From UBA11524 sp964464815 (lineage in GTDB: Bacteria; Bacillota; Clostridia; Christensenellales; Aristaeellaceae), in assembly GCA_964464815.1 (NCBI GenBank), contig CAYXHF010000005.1:1-64000 (forward strand): DNA of 64,000 nt. The letters are read 5' to 3'. Of the stretch, positions 35,125 to 42,668 are shown piece by piece. Numbering within the stretch: the first letter of the stretch is position 1; each line of letters begins with the position of its first letter. Below the pieces are notes generated by a model, which was given only the letters and a program-made list of their open reading frames with translations, ran no database searches and had not been told where the DNA came from. A program made the position numbers and the translations under genes.

Positions 35125-36432
35125 TTATTTCAGCTTGTATACCTTTCCCGCGCCACGGCCTTGCACATCAATCAAACCTGCCACCTGCATCTGGCGCATC
35201 AGCTGATATGCCCGCGTTCGCTTGATGGATAGCAGTTCCTGTATTTCATCCTCCGTCATTTGTCCGTATTCGCCAAGATAATCCAACACCATTTGCATTT
35301 GCGGCGTGATGGTAATCTCCGTCGCGGCCGAAGGCGCCGATACAGGCGCTGCTTGCTGTGTCACATTCCTGTTGGGCAGCATCAGGCGAAACGCATTCGG
35401 TGTCACTTCAATCGTGGGCTGTACAGGGCAATGCTCATAGAGCTTAAAGATTCTGCGAATGCCCGTACCATAGCTTTCAATCAAGCGAAGGCGATGGAAA
35501 ATTTCGGCCAGATTTTTGTTGCGCGGCTGAGACACGCCAATGCGAATGTCCTCCGCAGACAAGCCCGGCAAGAGGCCACCCAGCGAAATGAATTCCATTT
35601 TGCTGTCATTCACGTTGATGATAATGCTGCCACTAAAGCTGTAATCCCGATGCACCAGCGCATTGAGCAGCGCCTCGCGAATCGCCTCCTCCGGATAATC
35701 CACCTGATCCGTCCGGATAACGCCCTTAATGGTGGAGACCGTCTTGTTGCACAGTGCCAGATAGTTGACCGCCTGTTCAAACTGCTTGAAGACAGAGCCG
35801 CCAAACTCCTTGCTATCGCGGAATTCCGTGCAGGATTCGTCGTTAAACACAGCGATTTTGGTCGTGTGCTGGCACTGGTCGGAAAGGAGCAGCGCCAGAT
35901 TGGTATACAGATTGTTTTGCGTGATGCCCAGCGCCCGATATTTCGTCTCCGAGAATTCCACGCCATAGCGCTGGAACGCCTCCTGTGCGGCATGGAAGGT
36001 CAATTCCTGCTCCAGACTGCGGGCCGTCTCATAATCATCCCCATCGGACTGCTTAATCATCTGGCGAATCTGCTCCGGCGAGGCCGGAACGCTGGATGCG
36101 CCCTGCCGCACATAAACGCCGTTTGGCTTCAAGCCCTTTGCTTTCAGATAGTACGGCTTTGCACTGCCTTCGCTCACTTCAATGCGGATAATCTGATTCT
36201 GCTGCAAGACATAGCGCACAAACATGGTCACATCCGGCTGAATGGCATCCCGCACGCCATTGGTCAGGCGCGTGTATGTTTCGTCAATGTTGTCAATGCC
36301 CGTCAGGTTGCCCTGGTCGTCAATGCCAATGAAGATGATGCCGCCTTCCGTATTGGCAAACGCAATCACTTCCTTGTAAATATCATCGACCAGCTGTTGC
36401 TTGTATTCTACCCGTTCGCTTTCCTGCTGCAT
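35125..36432 (-). CDS. AlbA_2 / HATPase_c_4 / winged-helix transcriptional regulator
   Basis: The 435-residue protein begins with a Schlafen-AlbA_2 domain (ESERVEYKQQLVDDIYKEVIAFANTEGGIIFIGID). It continues with a regulator-type ATP-binding domain (YPEEAIREALLNALVHRDYSFSGSIIINV, then ESYGTGIRRIFKLYE) and ends with a winged-helix (MTEDEIQELLSIKRTRAYQLMRQMQVAGLIDVQGRG). Such proteins are annotated as ATP-binding DNA regulators; what they sense is unknown. The ATG at 36432 has AGGAGG eight bases upstream. Several TGAATATTCA palindromes lie in and upstream of its promoter, pointing to autoregulation. It is a single-gene unit. Confidence 0.88.
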   Translation of the reverse strand: MQQESERVEYKQQLVDDIYKEVIAFANTEGGIIFIGIDDQGNLTGIDNIDETYTRLTNGVRDAIQPDVTMFVRYVLQQNQIIRIEVSEGSAKPYYLKAKGLKPNGVYVRQGASSVPASPEQIRQMIKQSDGDDYETARSLEQELTFHAAQEAFQRYGVEFSETKYRALGITQNNLYTNLALLLSDQCQHTTKIAVFNDESCTEFRDSKEFGGSVFKQFEQAVNYLALCNKTVSTIKGVIRTDQVDYPEEAIREALLNALVHRDYSFSGSIIINVNDSKMEFISLGGLLPGLSAEDIRIGVSQPRNKNLAEIFHRLRLIESYGTGIRRIFKLYEHCPVQPTIEVTPNAFRLMLPNRNVTQQAAPVSAPSAATEITITPQMQMVLDYLGEYGQMTEDEIQELLSIKRTRAYQLMRQMQVAGLIDVQGRGAGKVYKLK

Positions 36433-36461
36433 GTTCTGCACCTCCTGTCTTTCTCTCTGTT

Positions 36462-36490
36462 ATTATACCCTGAATTCACCTTTTTTTCAA
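36462..36490 (-). promoter_or_regulatory. Promoter of the AlbA regulator
   Basis: On the minus strand TTGAAA (36485-36490) and TATAAT (36462-36467) are exactly 17 bases apart. The spacer contains TGAATTCACC (36471-36480 on the plus strand), a shortened form of the operator repeated upstream. Confidence 0.85.
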
Positions 36491-36498
36491 CGGCAAAA

Positions 36499-36575
36499 GG
36501 TGAATATTCACCTCTCCCATGTGAAAATTCACTTCCATTCATGAATATTCACCCCACAAAAGGTGAATATTCACT
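36499..36575. repeat. Array of four GGTGAATATTCACC-type operators
   Basis: GGTGAATATTCACC (36499-36512), GTGAAAATTCAC (36521-36532), ATGAATATTCACC (36541-36553) and GGTGAATATTCACT (36562-36575) are palindromes whose centres are 21, 20 and 22 bases apart. That is two helical turns, so all face the same side of the DNA. They lie directly upstream of the -35 of the AlbA regulator. Confidence 0.85.
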
Positions 36576-36606
36576 CTCCCTATTGAACAAATTCCCCACA
36601 CCACAC

Positions 36607-36637
36607 AAAAACTCCGGCACGCCAGAGCATGCCGGAG
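36607..36637 (-). terminator. Terminator of the Tat-exported flavoprotein gene
   Basis: CTCCGGCA (36612-36619) pairs with TGCCGGAG (36630-36637). On the minus strand five Ts follow. It separates the flavoprotein gene from the AlbA operators. Confidence 0.88.
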
Positions 36638-36658
36638 CAAAATCATTTTTTGAGGAAA

Positions 36659-38644
36659 TTATGCCTCTTCACCCATGGCGACCTTGACAGCCTTCAGCGC
36701 GAAGGTCATCGTGCGGCCCATGGCGATACCGGGCATCAGGCAGGGATAGTTGTTGACGAAGAAGCCACCGGACATGTCGCCCGTGACGAACAGACCGGGA
36801 ATCGGCTGACCATCGGTCGCCAGCGCCTCGGCCTTCTCGTTAACCAGAATGCCCTGCTCCGTGCAGAGGATGCAAGCGCCCATCCAGAAGCCGTAGAACG
36901 GCGCCTTGCGAATGGCGCTCAGGCGGTAGGACTGCTTGCCGAAGTCGGCGTCGTCCTGCGCGTCATACAGCTCGTTGTAGCGCTCCACCGTCTTGAGGAA
37001 GGTTTCCTTGGCCTCACCCGTGAAGCCCATCTTGTCAGCCAGCTCCTCGATGGTGTCGGCAATCACAGCCTTGCCCTCTTCGGCCTTCTTGGCCAGGCTC
37101 TTGAGCTGACCCTCGGGATTGCTGCGCGTGCCAGCGGAGCAGCCCAGGGTGTGGAAGCGCACCACGTCCTCCGGCATGTTCGCATCAAAGATGGACGCGT
37201 AGACATGGCCGGGCTGGTTGTAGGCGGCAAAGGACATGTGGTCATACGTGCCGGACTCGTCCGTGAAGCGCTGACCATTGCGGTTGACCTTCAGGAACGG
37301 CTGAGAGCCGAGGTTGAACTGGCCATCCTCAGACGGGAAGACCTTATCACCGGAGGGCAGGGTCACATAGCCCGCATCCACACCGGGCGCAACGATGCCA
37401 CGGTCAAAGAGCATGGGCGCCGCTTCGGCCTGAAGGGCAGCACCAGCCCACATGGCGGCCTTGATGCCGTCGCCCGTGTTGGTCGGCCAGGAAACGTTGG
37501 AGGTGGTCACTGCCGTTGCCAGCGGGTCGAGCGCCTCCATCATCTGGGTGTTGAAGGCGTAGCCACCGGCGGCCAGCAGCACGCCGTTCTTGGCATTGAT
37601 GCGAATGTACGCCTTGGTTTCGGTGTTCTGGGCGATTGCACCCGTCACGCGGCCTTCCTCGTTCTTTTCCAGCTTCACCAGTGCCGTGCAGAAGTCGATG
37701 GGATGGCCAGCTTCCTCCACCATGGTCTTGAACATTTCCTGACGATTCGAGCCAAAGCCCCAGGTATGCTCACACACCGGGAAGTAGAAGCCGGATTCCT
37801 CCGCATGCGGCCACACGGCCTCTTCGCCAGTCGTGACCGTCACCTTGGCGTCCGGATAGTACTTGGCATAGCAATCGCTGACGAAATCATGCATCGCGGC
37901 AGATTCGTTAATCCAGGTATTGAAGGCGTTCATGTTGCTCTTGCCGGAGGAATAGCGCTTCAGCTCACGACGCAGACGCGCGCGATCCACCGGCGGTTCA
38001 CCGGCAGCCTTGGCGTCCTTGGAGTCAATCGCGCCGTACCAGCCACGCACACGCGCCATGGTCGTGCCCTTTTCAATCACGCGGAAGTCATAGCCCTGCT
38101 TGGCCGCATAGGCCGCTGCCGCCATGCCACCATTACCCGCGCCGACAATCAGGAAGTCGGTCGTCCAGGTATCGGTGATGTCGCTCTCGGCGATTTCGGG
38201 CGCTTCGCCCAGCCAGTCGGCGTTGCCCGCGGCTTCGTCCTTGTGCTCAATCACTTCCACCGGGATTTCGCCCTTGGCCTGCTGGATACACTTGTTGGCC
38301 GCTTCCATAACCGCCTTGGAGGTAATGGTCGAGCCGGAAATGGCGTCAATCTCCGCGCCCTGCGCCTTGAGCAGCGCATCTGCCAGCGCATCGCCGATGT
38401 CACGGCCATAGCCAGCCGTTTCACCCGACAGGTCCAGCACAACATCCGTAATCGCATTTTCGGAGAAGGTCATGGTCGCCGTGACCGTGTTAATGCCCTT
38501 GGCCGTGGCGGTGTAGGTGCCGGGCGTATAGATGCCCTCCGCCAAAGCGCTCATCGCGGGCACACCCGCCACACCCGCAATTGCTGCGGTCGCAGTGCCC
38601 GCCAGGGCACCCTTCAAAAACGAACGACGGCTGATCTCTTTCAT
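36659..38644 (-). CDS. Tat-exported FMN- and FAD-containing reductase (fumarate/urocanate reductase type)
   Basis: The 661-residue protein starts with a twin-arginine signal, SRRSFLKG, and a hydrophobic Ala/Gly-rich stretch ending near ALA. An FMN_bind domain (about residues 38-112) has AISGSTITS, fitting the motif whose Thr is covalently linked to FMN by ApbE. An FAD_binding_2 domain follows (DFLIVGAGNGGMAAAAYAA, then GDMSGGFFVNNYPCLMPGIAMGR). Such proteins are extracytoplasmic terminal reductases for small organic acceptors, such as fumarate, urocanate or acrylates. The acceptor here is unknown, and no ApbE or membrane electron donor is in the window. It is divergent from a MerR gene and close to the tat genes. 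Confidence 0.9.
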   Translation of the reverse strand: MKEISRRSFLKGALAGTATAAIAGVAGVPAMSALAEGIYTPGTYTATAKGINTVTATMTFSENAITDVVLDLSGETAGYGRDIGDALADALLKAQGAEIDAISGSTITSKAVMEAANKCIQQAKGEIPVEVIEHKDEAAGNADWLGEAPEIAESDITDTWTTDFLIVGAGNGGMAAAAYAAKQGYDFRVIEKGTTMARVRGWYGAIDSKDAKAAGEPPVDRARLRRELKRYSSGKSNMNAFNTWINESAAMHDFVSDCYAKYYPDAKVTVTTGEEAVWPHAEESGFYFPVCEHTWGFGSNRQEMFKTMVEEAGHPIDFCTALVKLEKNEEGRVTGAIAQNTETKAYIRINAKNGVLLAAGGYAFNTQMMEALDPLATAVTTSNVSWPTNTGDGIKAAMWAGAALQAEAAPMLFDRGIVAPGVDAGYVTLPSGDKVFPSEDGQFNLGSQPFLKVNRNGQRFTDESGTYDHMSFAAYNQPGHVYASIFDANMPEDVVRFHTLGCSAGTRSNPEGQLKSLAKKAEEGKAVIADTIEELADKMGFTGEAKETFLKTVERYNELYDAQDDADFGKQSYRLSAIRKAPFYGFWMGACILCTEQGILVNEKAEALATDGQPIPGLFVTGDMSGGFFVNNYPCLMPGIAMGRTMTFALKAVKVAMGEEA

Positions 38645-38682
38645 CAGAAGATCCCTCCTTGTTATTTTTCCGTCATACTTGC

Positions 38683-38713
38683 ATTATAAAGCTAGGTGTA
38701 ACACACAGGTCAA
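38683..38713 (-). promoter_or_regulatory. MerR-type promoter (19-bp spacer) of the flavoprotein gene
   Basis: On the minus strand TTGACC (38708-38713) and TATAAT (38683-38688) are 19 bases apart. That over-long spacer is typical of promoters activated by MerR proteins through DNA untwisting. A GTGT...ACAC partial dyad lies in the spacer. The MerR gene is divergent and starts about 70 bases away. Confidence 0.75.
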
Positions 38714-38781
38714 TAGAAAATTGCCAAAAAGGATGGAAAACAACCAAATTCTATGATACAATTGATGCAGGTGGTGACAAA

Positions 38782-39624
38782 ATGCAAGAAAAAGACCGTC
38801 CTCGCCCCAAGAAGCTGTATCGCATTGGCGATTATGCCCGCTTCATGGGCGTTAGCACCGACTTGCTCAAGCATTATGAGAAATTCGGCCTCATTCATGC
38901 TGAGCCTTCACAAAACGGCTATCGGTATTACCGCTTTCAGGAATCCGTGCCGCTGCTGGAAAGCCGGAAGCTGCAAAACTACGGCCTTTCACTGCGGGAA
39001 ATGGAAGCCGTGCTGCATGCATCAAGCTATGAAGCCGTGGCCGATTTGATGGATGACAAAATCGACCAGATGCAGCGGCGCATTCATTTTGAACAAATGG
39101 TTGTCGCGACGCATGGCAAATTCAAGGACTGGATGCAGGCCATGAACGGCGAAAGCCTTCGCTGTGAAGTCGCTAATGCGCCGACCATGTGGTTTTTGCC
39201 TCACAGCGTCCGGCGTGATTTCATTGAAGATGTGCGCATTTCCGCGCTGCTCCCACGCTGGGAGGAGGTCATGCCGCTGGCAGCCATCTGTCGCCTGATG
39301 CCACAGGCCGGACAAGGCCCGGAAATGCAATGGGGACTGCTCATTCGGCAAAACGACGCGCTTTCGCTGGATTTGCCGCAAAATGATGTGGTGCGCGTGC
39401 TGCCCGGTCGGCGTTCGCTGTTCATCCACTATCACCGGCAATGGCTGATGGACAAGCCACAATACCAGCAATTGCCGCTGGAGGAGCTGCTTTCACGCTA
39501 CCCGGTGGATGTCTGTGCGCCGATGGTGCAGTGCTGCCTGATGTCCTCGCGCAATGCCCAAGCGCATTTCTCCTGCGGCTTCTTCTGCGTTCCGCTTAAA
39601 GACGATGGCACGGCAGAAGGATGA
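38782..39624 (+). CDS. MerR family transcriptional regulator with effector domain
   Basis: The 280-residue protein has the MerR N-terminal winged helix (LYRIGDYARFMGVSTDLLKHYEKFGLIHAEPSQNGYRYYRF) and a coiled-coil linker near residues 80-115. A C-terminal domain of about 160 residues resembles an effector-binding (GyrI-like) fold, so the ligand is probably an organic compound rather than a metal. It is divergent from the Tat-exported reductase, whose promoter has the 19-bp spacer MerR proteins act on, and upstream of tatBAC. An AGGTGG site lies before the ATG at 38782. Confidence 0.88.
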   Translation: MQEKDRPRPKKLYRIGDYARFMGVSTDLLKHYEKFGLIHAEPSQNGYRYYRFQESVPLLESRKLQNYGLSLREMEAVLHASSYEAVADLMDDKIDQMQRRIHFEQMVVATHGKFKDWMQAMNGESLRCEVANAPTMWFLPHSVRRDFIEDVRISALLPRWEEVMPLAAICRLMPQAGQGPEMQWGLLIRQNDALSLDLPQNDVVRVLPGRRSLFIHYHRQWLMDKPQYQQLPLEELLSRYPVDVCAPMVQCCLMSSRNAQAHFSCGFFCVPLKDDGTAEG

Positions 39625-39666
39625 CTGTTTCCCATTCAATTAGTAGCAAAACAAATTTCTTTGTTC

Positions 39667-39695
39667 TTTACTTTTGGGAAATATGACGCTATAAT
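39667..39695 (+). promoter_or_regulatory. Promoter of the tat operon
   Basis: TTTACT (39667-39672) and TATAAT (39690-39695) are 17 bases apart. CGCTAT (39687-39692) and ATAGCG (39701-39706) form an inverted repeat across the -10 and start region, a possible operator. Confidence 0.75.
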
Positions 39696-39740
39696 AAAAA
39701 ATAGCGCAAAGAAAAATCGCAGGGAAAGGAGGCAGACGGC

Positions 39741-40073
39741 TTGTTCAATCTGGGCATGATGGAAATTGTCGTTGTGCTACTGGTCGCGTTTCTGGTCGTC
39801 GGGCCAAAGGACCTGCCGAAGGTGGCGCGCTGGCTTGCCCGTCAGCTCAAGCAGCTCAAAAAGCTCATCCGCGAAATCAAGAAGGAAGTTGGTTGGGATG
39901 AGCTGACCAAGGAGCTGCGCGACACGGCAGACGACATCAAGACCACGGTCAAGGATGCCGATATCAAAGACGATTTGAAGGATTCCACCGATGGGGTGAA
40001 GGACACGGTGGATACCCTGCGCAAAAACGTTGATGATGTCAAAAAGGAACTCAACAAAAAAATCAAGCTATAA
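39741..40073 (+). CDS. tatB: Twin-arginine translocase subunit, TatB-like
   Basis: The 110-residue protein has an N-terminal membrane helix (MEIVVVLLVAFLVV), then GPKDLPKVARWL, an amphipathic helix and a charged Lys/Asp-rich tail. The GP after the helix, rather than FG, and the longer tail favour TatB over TatA. The start is TTG at 39741, nine bases after AAAGGAGG; an internal ATG at 39756 would shorten the N-terminus before the helix. It is the first gene of the tat operon. Confidence 0.85.
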   Translation: MFNLGMMEIVVVLLVAFLVVGPKDLPKVARWLARQLKQLKKLIREIKKEVGWDELTKELRDTADDIKTTVKDADIKDDLKDSTDGVKDTVDTLRKNVDDVKKELNKKIKL

Positions 40074-40093
40074 TTTTTAGGAGGTACAAACAT

Positions 40094-40276
40094 ATGAGAC
40101 TTGGTGCATTGGAAATCGTTCTGATTCTGTTGGTGGTTCTGGTACTGTTCGGCGGCAATAAGCTGGCGGGCGTCGGCAAGGCGTTGGGCCAGAGCATCCA
40201 TGATTTCAAGAAGGAAATCAACCGCGACGATGAGAAGAAGGAAGAAGAGAAGAAGGATGACACCAAGAGCGAATAA
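40094..40276 (+). CDS. tatA: Twin-arginine translocase subunit TatA
   Basis: The 60-residue protein has a short outer N-terminus, one membrane helix (ALEIVLILLVVLVLFGG), the hinge FGGNKLAGVGKALG (family F-G-x-x-K-L-P-x-x-G), an amphipathic helix and a Lys/Glu/Asp tail. TatA rings form the pore for folded proteins carrying RR signals. AGGAGG precedes the ATG. It lies 20 bases after tatB. Confidence 0.94.
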   Translation: MRLGALEIVLILLVVLVLFGGNKLAGVGKALGQSIHDFKKEINRDDEKKEEEKKDDTKSE

Positions 40277-40345
40277 TCTGCTTCTGCCCGCATACGTTGC
40301 GGAAGCTGTTCGCCTTGCTTCTTTTTCTTGAAGGAGAGGTGTGCC

Positions 40346-41113
40346 TTGGCGCAAGAGGAACAAAACAAACAGTCGTTGGGGGAACACCTTGTGGCCCTCA
40401 GAAAGCTGCTACTGCGCAGTGCCGCGGCGATTGGCATTGCGTTTCTGGTTGTGTTCTACGCATTCATTGACCCGCTGATGTCGCTGATTACCGGCCCGAT
40501 TGTGGAGCGCGGCATCACCGTCATCTACACCGAGATGTCCGCAGCGCTTCTGACAAAGCTCAAGGTTGCCATCATCGCCGGTGCGGTCGTTGCCAGTCCC
40601 TATGTGTTCTGGCAGATTTGGCAGTTCATCAAGCCCGCGCTGTATGCGCACGAAAAGCGAATTTTCCGCGTCACCTTCGCGGCGGCGGTATCGCTCTTTT
40701 TGCTGGGCGTGGTGTTCTGCTATGTAGCGGTCTACTTTCTGGCGGTGGACTTCTTCCTCATTGCGGGTGAAGATTTGGCCACCCCGATGCTGGCCATTGA
40801 CAACTATGTGGACTTCCTGTTCGGCTTCGTGCTGCCCTTCGGCATTGCGTTTGAGCTGCCCGTGGCGCTCTACATCACGACGCGTCTGGGTCTGACCAAC
40901 TACGAGATGCTGGCCAGCAAGCGCCGCTACGTGATTCTGGCGACCGTTGTCGTGGCGGCCTTCCTGACGCCGCCGGATGTGGTCAGCCAGATCATGCTGT
41001 CCATCCCGATTCTGCTGCTCTTTGAAATCTCCCTGCAAATCTGCAAATGGGTCAAGCCCCATTCGCGGGAGGATGTTTCCGAGGAAGACGAAGAGGCGCA
41101 GGAGGAAGCGTAA
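40346..41113 (+). CDS. tatC: Twin-arginine translocase subunit TatC
   Basis: The 255-residue protein has six membrane helices and the family start SLGEHLVALRKLLLRS, including the E and R residues of the signal-peptide site. FIKPALYAHEKRIF and FGIAFELPVALYI are also TatC hallmarks. TatC reads the RR signal, here probably that of the reductase encoded nearby. The TTG at 40346 is nine bases after GGAG and is preferred to an earlier TTG lying before that site. Confidence 0.95.
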   Translation: MAQEEQNKQSLGEHLVALRKLLLRSAAAIGIAFLVVFYAFIDPLMSLITGPIVERGITVIYTEMSAALLTKLKVAIIAGAVVASPYVFWQIWQFIKPALYAHEKRIFRVTFAAAVSLFLLGVVFCYVAVYFLAVDFFLIAGEDLATPMLAIDNYVDFLFGFVLPFGIAFELPVALYITTRLGLTNYEMLASKRRYVILATVVVAAFLTPPDVVSQIMLSIPILLLFEISLQICKWVKPHSREDVSEEDEEAQEEA

Positions 41114-41135
41114 TTTTCCCCACATAAAACCAAAT

Positions 41136-41181
41136 AAAACGCATGTACAACACCGGAAATGGTCTTGCACATGCGTTTTTT
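41136..41181 (+). terminator. Terminator of the tat operon
   Basis: AAAACGCATGT (41136-41146) pairs with ACATGCGTTTT (41169-41179), and Ts continue to 41181. Inner bases also pair partly. Confidence 0.88.
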
Positions 41182-41272
41182 GTTGCCTCGGAAACCTTCT
41201 ACATCCCTAGCACAATAGTGAGATAAGCAAAAAATGCATAAACATAAAAAACAAATGAATACAAAAAAGCAG

Positions 41273-41301
41273 TTGACTTTTTTTCGGGGGGGGGGTATAA
41301 T
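41273..41301 (+). promoter_or_regulatory. Promoter with a poly-T/poly-G spacer
   Basis: TTGACT (41273-41278) and TATAAT (41296-41301) are exactly 17 bases apart. The spacer is a T-run, one C and ten consecutive Gs (41286-41295). Loss or gain of Gs by replication slippage would change the spacer length, so this promoter may be phase-variable. Confidence 0.8.
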
Positions 41302-41336
41302 AGAAGTAACAATGCATAAGGACAAGGAATAATGCA

Positions 41337-41525
41337 TTGGCGAAGCGAGTAACGCCCGAGGAAATCGTGCAGATGCACCAGCTTTACGCCAAATACGGCA
41401 ATTTCGCTGCTGTTGGTCGTGCGTTGGGACAAAGCGGCTCAACGGTCGCAAAGTATATCCGCATGAGAGGAACACCTGAGATTGTGAAGCACACTTTCAA
41501 GGAAGTTGTGCGAACGGTATGGTAA
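41337..41525 (+). CDS. Small HTH DNA-binding protein
   Basis: The 62-residue protein is essentially one helix-turn-helix: TPEEIVQMHQLYAKYGNFAAVGRALGQSGSTVAKYIRMRG. It resembles the HTH of resolvases and Hin-type proteins but has no catalytic domain. The start is TTG at 41337 after AAGGA. It is the first gene behind the poly-G promoter, and the secreted protein gene follows after 18 bases. Composition is AT-richer than the flanks. The target is unknown. Confidence 0.7.
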   Translation: MAKRVTPEEIVQMHQLYAKYGNFAAVGRALGQSGSTVAKYIRMRGTPEIVKHTFKEVVRTVW

Positions 41526-41543
41526 AAGAAAGGAGTAATAATA

Positions 41544-42224
41544 ATGAAAAAGATGACTGCTCTATTGCTTGTATTGGTATTCCTGTTTTCTGCCACGGCA
41601 TTAGCCGAAGGAAAATTGAAAGTTACAGAAAAGAATCTATTCGTCTACGCCGGTGATGATAATGGATGTTTTTACGCGAAGGTTGAGAATGTGGGAGATG
41701 TAGCAGTTGGCGTTGACTCTGGTGACCTTGTAATCTTTTCTGAAGATGATGATATTATTCTGACGGATAGTTACATTACTACGCTTCCCTCATATATTGT
41801 GCTACAGCCCGGCGACTACCTGTATGTGAAGGAATTTTTGTGGAACAGTGCATTGAAAAATGCGGCTATCGGAGATTACAAGTTTTCAGTGCCGATGCGA
41901 AAAAGCACCAAGACTTTTACCAAAGTTCCCTGCGAAGCAACTTTCGAATTGGAAGGGACTGACAGCTACGAGAATTACGTTTATGTAACCTTCACCAATA
42001 CATCGGAAGAACCAATTTATGATTTCTATATTGTGGCTGCTTTGCATGATGCTGACGGCAATTTGGTGTTTGTTGATTCGAAGTCACTTTCTAATGTTGC
42101 AGTTCATCCCGGCAGCACCGTAACAACAAAACTCTACGTCGATAGAGACTTGATGGAACACTACAAGATGAATAGCATCGTTCCTGCGACAGTTGATGCA
42201 ATGGTTTTGTTCTCTAATGAATGA
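41544..42224 (+). CDS. Secreted protein with two FxLYD-like beta domains
   Basis: The 226-residue product has a clear signal peptide (MKKMTALLLVLVFLFSATALA). Two beta-rich halves resemble FxLYD-type domains: VENVGDVAVGVDSGDLVIFSEDDDI in the first, and VTFTNTSEEPIYDFYIVAALHDADGNLVFVD in the second. Function is unknown. AAAGGAG precedes the ATG. Codon use is visibly AT-richer than neighbouring genes, suggesting more recent acquisition together with the upstream HTH gene and the poly-G promoter. Confidence 0.75.
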   Translation: MKKMTALLLVLVFLFSATALAEGKLKVTEKNLFVYAGDDNGCFYAKVENVGDVAVGVDSGDLVIFSEDDDIILTDSYITTLPSYIVLQPGDYLYVKEFLWNSALKNAAIGDYKFSVPMRKSTKTFTKVPCEATFELEGTDSYENYVYVTFTNTSEEPIYDFYIVAALHDADGNLVFVDSKSLSNVAVHPGSTVTTKLYVDRDLMEHYKMNSIVPATVDAMVLFSNE

Positions 42225-42229
42225 AAATC

Positions 42230-42258
42230 AGCCTCCCTTTCTTGTTAGGGAGGCTCCT
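42230..42258 (+). terminator. Terminator after the FxLYD-like gene
   Basis: AGCCTCCC (42230-42237) pairs with GGGAGGCT (42248-42255). The following T-tract is short. Confidence 0.7.
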
Positions 42259-42353
42259 TTCGTGATGTTATAGTATGTCCCGCCGAAAAGGTCAGCATGG
42301 CTGGAGGAATCGTCGCACCGAAGCTCTTAACAGATGCATTCCGCTCTTGCCAG

Positions 42354-42392
42354 AAAAACAAAAAAGAGCTTCTCCTTTTCAGAAAAAGCTCC
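42354..42392 (-). terminator. Terminator of tRNA-Trp
   Basis: On the minus strand, GAGCTT and AAGCTC (42366-42391) form a stem just after the tRNA 3' end, with six Ts following. Confidence 0.7.
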
Positions 42393-42394
42393 AT

Positions 42395-42468
42395 TGGCAG
42401 GGGCAGAAGGACTCGAACCCTCAACAAAGGTTTTGGAGACCCACGTGTTACCATTACACCATGCCCCT
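42395..42468 (-). tRNA. tRNA-Trp (CCA), 3' CCA encoded
   Basis: On the minus strand the acceptor AGGGGCA pairs with TGCCCCT. The anticodon loop CTCCAAA gives anticodon CCA for tryptophan. The T-arm carries TTCGAGT and the 3' end GCCA is encoded. It has its own promoter and terminator and borders the AT-rich islet. Confidence 0.92.
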
Positions 42469-42506
42469 ATGTGCATTCGACAGCGAAAAGCAATCGAACA
42501 TGTAGT

Positions 42507-42535
42507 ATTCTACCACCGCTCGGGCATTTTGTCAA
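42507..42535 (-). promoter_or_regulatory. Promoter of tRNA-Trp
   Basis: On the minus strand a perfect TTGACA (42530-42535) and TAGAAT (42507-42512) are 17 bases apart, about 39 bases before the tRNA. Confidence 0.82.
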
Positions 42536-42582
42536 GTAGATTCGCAAAATTTATCAGAAAAGCCATGCATTAAAGCAAAGGT

Positions 42583-42632
42583 GCGAATTCGCGCCCCATC
42601 CATTGACACCCGCGCCGCCTGCGTGCTACAAT
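42583..42632 (+). promoter_or_regulatory. Promoter of the MBL-comEC-holA operon
   Basis: TTGACA (42603-42608) and TACAAT (42627-42632) are 18 bases apart. A perfect palindrome GCGAATTCGC (42583-42592) sits just before the -35 and may be an operator. Confidence 0.78.
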
Positions 42633-42668
42633 ACCAGCAGGAAAAATGCACTTCAAGGAGGCAGTCTC

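Noticed and set aside
36499..36575. The TGAATATTCA repeats as a short CRISPR array.
   Set aside because: Units are palindromes of 12-14 bases with about 7-base intervals, far too short for repeats and spacers, and no cas genes are present.
36629..38689. A 686-codon open frame on the plus strand opposite the Tat-exported reductase.
   Set aside because: It is antisense to a protein with clear FMN/FAD motifs and a twin-arginine signal, runs across a terminator and promoter, and has no ribosome binding site. It is a by-product of GC-rich codon use.
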